From the NCBI GenBank assembly GCA_002412625.1, contig DHVK01000003.1, positions 1 through 53,215 on the forward strand: DNA of 53,215 nucleotides, given 5' to 3'. The notes beneath the pieces are model-generated. The model worked only from the letters and a program-made list of their open reading frames with translations, ran no database searches and was not told the DNA's origin. The DNA is from Cloacimonetes bacterium UBA5210 (GTDB taxonomy: Bacteria > Cloacimonadota > Cloacimonadia > Cloacimonadales > Cloacimonadaceae). Within the stretch, counting starts at the first letter, position 1. The number at the start of each line of letters is the position of its first letter. Positions 51,733 to 53,215 of this stretch are shown here, piece after piece. The translations under genes were made by a program, and so were the position numbers.

Positions 51733-52976
51733 TGTCTCATGATCGTTACGACCTCTATTACTCTTTGACGCCCATGACCTATGAATATCCAAATATGGAA
51801 GGCATCAACCAGACTGATGCAACTCGCGGCTTTACTTGCACTTACATAGCGATTCTATACATTCGCTTGTTCACTCTGATCCCGATATATGGACACTCAT
51901 ATCATTATGATCTTCCATCGTTGCCTTGTGATATATCCGTGCTAACTGCATGGGAATCAAGTGCGGAATATCTAAAAAGGGAAACAGAAAGTCTGTTAGA
52001 TAAAATTGATATACTCCATGGTATCGGCTATGAAGGTATAGTTGAAGAGAATAGGAAATTTATCATCAGTCAATTAGATGAGCTAATTGCCAAGATACGT
52101 GCGGAAATCAAACGCCTTAAGAAAAATTACCAGCCAGATCAACTACTGGAAGCAGAGTTCTTGAATAGAATTACTGATTCACTTAGTGAGTCGATAAAGA
52201 ACACCATGGTCATTGCTAATACTGATTCACTAAGTGAGTGGATAGAGAAAACCAAGGTCATTGCTAACAAAGATGAGATAAGCAGTGAATACTCGAGCTG
52301 GCATATTACAGGGACAAGAAGAATTATTGGGAAGGAAGATTTTCAGAACGCTCCTTGCAGAGAAGATTTTATCACCATTCCGCTTATCTCTGAGAAGCAG
52401 AGTGAGCTATATAATTCATTTTGTGCTCAGAATGGCAAAAAATATTTGGTGCCCATGGAGGATTTGTTCCCCGCAGTTAGCAAGCTTAATGCCGAGGCTG
52501 AACAATTCGTTCTTATCGGGTTTAACATCAATATAAGATTCCATATTGATAACCTCAATATTAAGGGCTTGTCAAAAAATGAGTTCCAGGGCATTGAATT
52601 GCATCTCTTTAAAGCAAGTAGCAGGCACTCCAGATATTCACTATTTTTAGTGAGAAAGAGCGATTTGCCTTGGTTCATACCTCACGGTAGCAAGAAATCA
52701 GATATTGAGAAGTATAGCTTGAAAAAAAGCAACACCGAATATAAGATTTATACCTCTCTGCTTGATTTAAACAAAGCCGAATATGAAGATATAGCAACGG
52801 AGTTAAAGCCCACACTACTGGGTGTCGAAGCAGAAAACTGCATGCTTGCTTGCGTGGATTATCATATTGAGATAAGATGGAAAAATGACCCTCAAATAAT
52901 ACATCTGCAAGGATACAACAGAGATATGAAATTGGGGATTCCTGTTAAAATAAAAGATATTCCATCTCTGAAGTAG
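51672..52976 (+). CDS. AT-rich gene for an unknown soluble protein (part 2, possibly same gene)
   Basis: The 434-residue product shows no signal peptide or clear membrane helix. It has a hydrophilic coiled-coil-like stretch (about 125-160, EENRKFIISQLDELIAKIRA) and a 16-residue duplication (about 168-199). A C-terminal region of strands and helices follows that I do not recognise (FVLIGFNINIRFHID, SLFLVRKSDLPWF). It lies in the -1 frame relative to the upstream gene. The text across the junction (SYTSSWPPKDYLLPDTFTEV) reads smoothly if a sixth C is assumed. It is therefore either a partner protein or the C-terminal half of a ~868-residue protein. Confidence 0.6.
   Translation: MAPKDYLLPDTFTEVFRLFLMSHDRYDLYYSLTPMTYEYPNMEGINQTDATRGFTCTYIAILYIRLFTLIPIYGHSYHYDLPSLPCDISVLTAWESSAEYLKRETESLLDKIDILHGIGYEGIVEENRKFIISQLDELIAKIRAEIKRLKKNYQPDQLLEAEFLNRITDSLSESIKNTMVIANTDSLSEWIEKTKVIANKDEISSEYSSWHITGTRRIIGKEDFQNAPCREDFITIPLISEKQSELYNSFCAQNGKKYLVPMEDLFPAVSKLNAEAEQFVLIGFNINIRFHIDNLNIKGLSKNEFQGIELHLFKASSRHSRYSLFLVRKSDLPWFIPHGSKKSDIEKYSLKKSNTEYKIYTSLLDLNKAEYEDIATELKPTLLGVEAENCMLACVDYHIEIRWKNDPQIIHLQGYNRDMKLGIPVKIKDIPSLK
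52173..52268 (+). repeat. 48-bp in-frame tandem duplication inside the AT-rich ORF
   Basis: Units 52173-52220 and 52221-52268 both begin ACTGATTCACT and share GGTCATTGCTAA near the end, and both encode DSLSE-x-I-x-x-T-x-VIAN. The duplication adds 16 residues, preserves the frame and has diverged by several bases, so it is not recent. Confidence 0.9.
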
Positions 52977-53215
52977 CTTATTATCTTAATCTTATCAAGG
53001 TCATTCAAATCTTCTACTTGCTGCGTTGGATATTCCTCTAAAGATATCATGACTTAGTTTAAAGCCCTTATCAAGCTCTGCTCATTCGATAATCACAGCT
53101 TTATATCAGCTTCATGATAGCCCGGGTAACTTTGTGAGGCACCCGGAAACATGCTGCTATCACGGGTTGAGAGATGATATCCGCGCCAGAATAGGGTAGG
53201 GGAGTTTTCCATTAC
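52977..53215. other. Right edge, non-coding
   Basis: After the AT-rich ORF there is no gene to the window end. The stretch holds palindrome copy F (53060-53114) and a small hairpin CCGGGT/ACCCGG (53122-53127 and 53141-53146) without a T-run. Confidence 0.5.
53060..53114 (-). repeat. Dispersed ~66-bp palindromic intergenic repeat, copy F
   Basis: On the minus strand it reads GAAGCTGATATAAAGCTGTG, then ATTATCGAATGAGCAGAGCT and TGATAAGGGCTTTAAAC. It aligns gap-free with copy E for about 50 columns and shares TGATAAGGGCT with it. The last columns of the element are lost or diverged. Confidence 0.7.

Noticed and set aside
299..53114. CRISPR array
   Set aside because: The repeated palindromes are single, kilobases apart, in both orientations and have no spacers; no cas genes are present.
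1..53215. tRNA genes
   Set aside because: I looked through the intergenic gaps for acceptor-stem pairs with TTCGA-type T-loops and found none I could support; a tRNA-finding program would settle this.

Overview
The window looks like a chromosomal segment of an anaerobic, Gram-negative-type bacterium of the Fibrobacteres-Chlorobi-Bacteroidetes neighbourhood, most likely a Candidatus Cloacimonadota member. This is inference. The grounds are several secreted proteins sharing one C-terminal sorting-type domain (YPNPFNP, then an 'IYNLKGQ'-like strand, 'VWNGKD' and 'GVYLLR'), lipoproteins with an apolipoprotein N-acyltransferase, a GldA/F/G-type ABC cassette, and a superoxide reductase/rubrerythrin/rubredoxin set in place of any visible SOD or catalase. 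Genes are tightly packed in operons with many ATGA or TAATG overlaps.

Layout. 1-549: repeat-rich leader ending in a strong promoter. 550-10391 (+): htpX, an RNA m5U methyltransferase, a lipoprotein, a periplasmic adaptor, a GldA/GldF/GldG/DUF4340 export cassette, a GNAT enzyme and trmFO. 10787-13128: secreted cyclophilin (+) facing a patatin and a small membrane protein (-). 13379-20101 (+): recJ, a propeller lipoprotein, lnt, a MerR regulator, glyQ, an unknown protein and an N-formylglutamate amidohydrolase-like enzyme. 20346-25017 (-): beta-helix secreted protein, a decayed secreted-protein gene and a sigma-like protein with a long C-terminal extension. 25407-27782 (+): superoxide reductase, rubrerythrin and a 46-residue rubredoxin, closed by a terminator, then a ferritin-like protein and tsaB. 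27772-30822 (-): DUF47/PiT phosphate module and an AEC permease. 31224-32225: small protein and an inverted-repeat island. 32226-35853 (+): MutS-like ATPase, split ThrE-type exporter and HD hydrolase. About 35894-36289: RNase P RNA. 36343-39745 (-): LolC/E-like permease, ferritin-like protein, rarA and ybjQ. 40105-45936 (+): C10 peptidase and a 1022-residue Fn3 protein. 46269-47429 (+): alanine racemase-like. 47437-50372 (-): GNAT and an ECF transporter with two degenerate, complementary ATPases. 50371-52976 (+): AT-rich unknown membrane protein and partner, possibly one frameshifted gene.

Three things stand out. (1) The ECF ATPases: one has LSGGQ but no Walker A, the other has Walker A/B and H-loop but no LSGGQ, so together they can build only one composite ATP site. 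(2) A family of about 66-bp imperfect palindromes recurs in six intergenic gaps in both orientations, with a weaker seventh; one copy sits inside a 41-bp perfect inverted repeat. (3) The unknown AT-rich gene or genes at the right end abut the ECF operon start-to-start.

All functions are read by eye from translated motifs; no database search was run.
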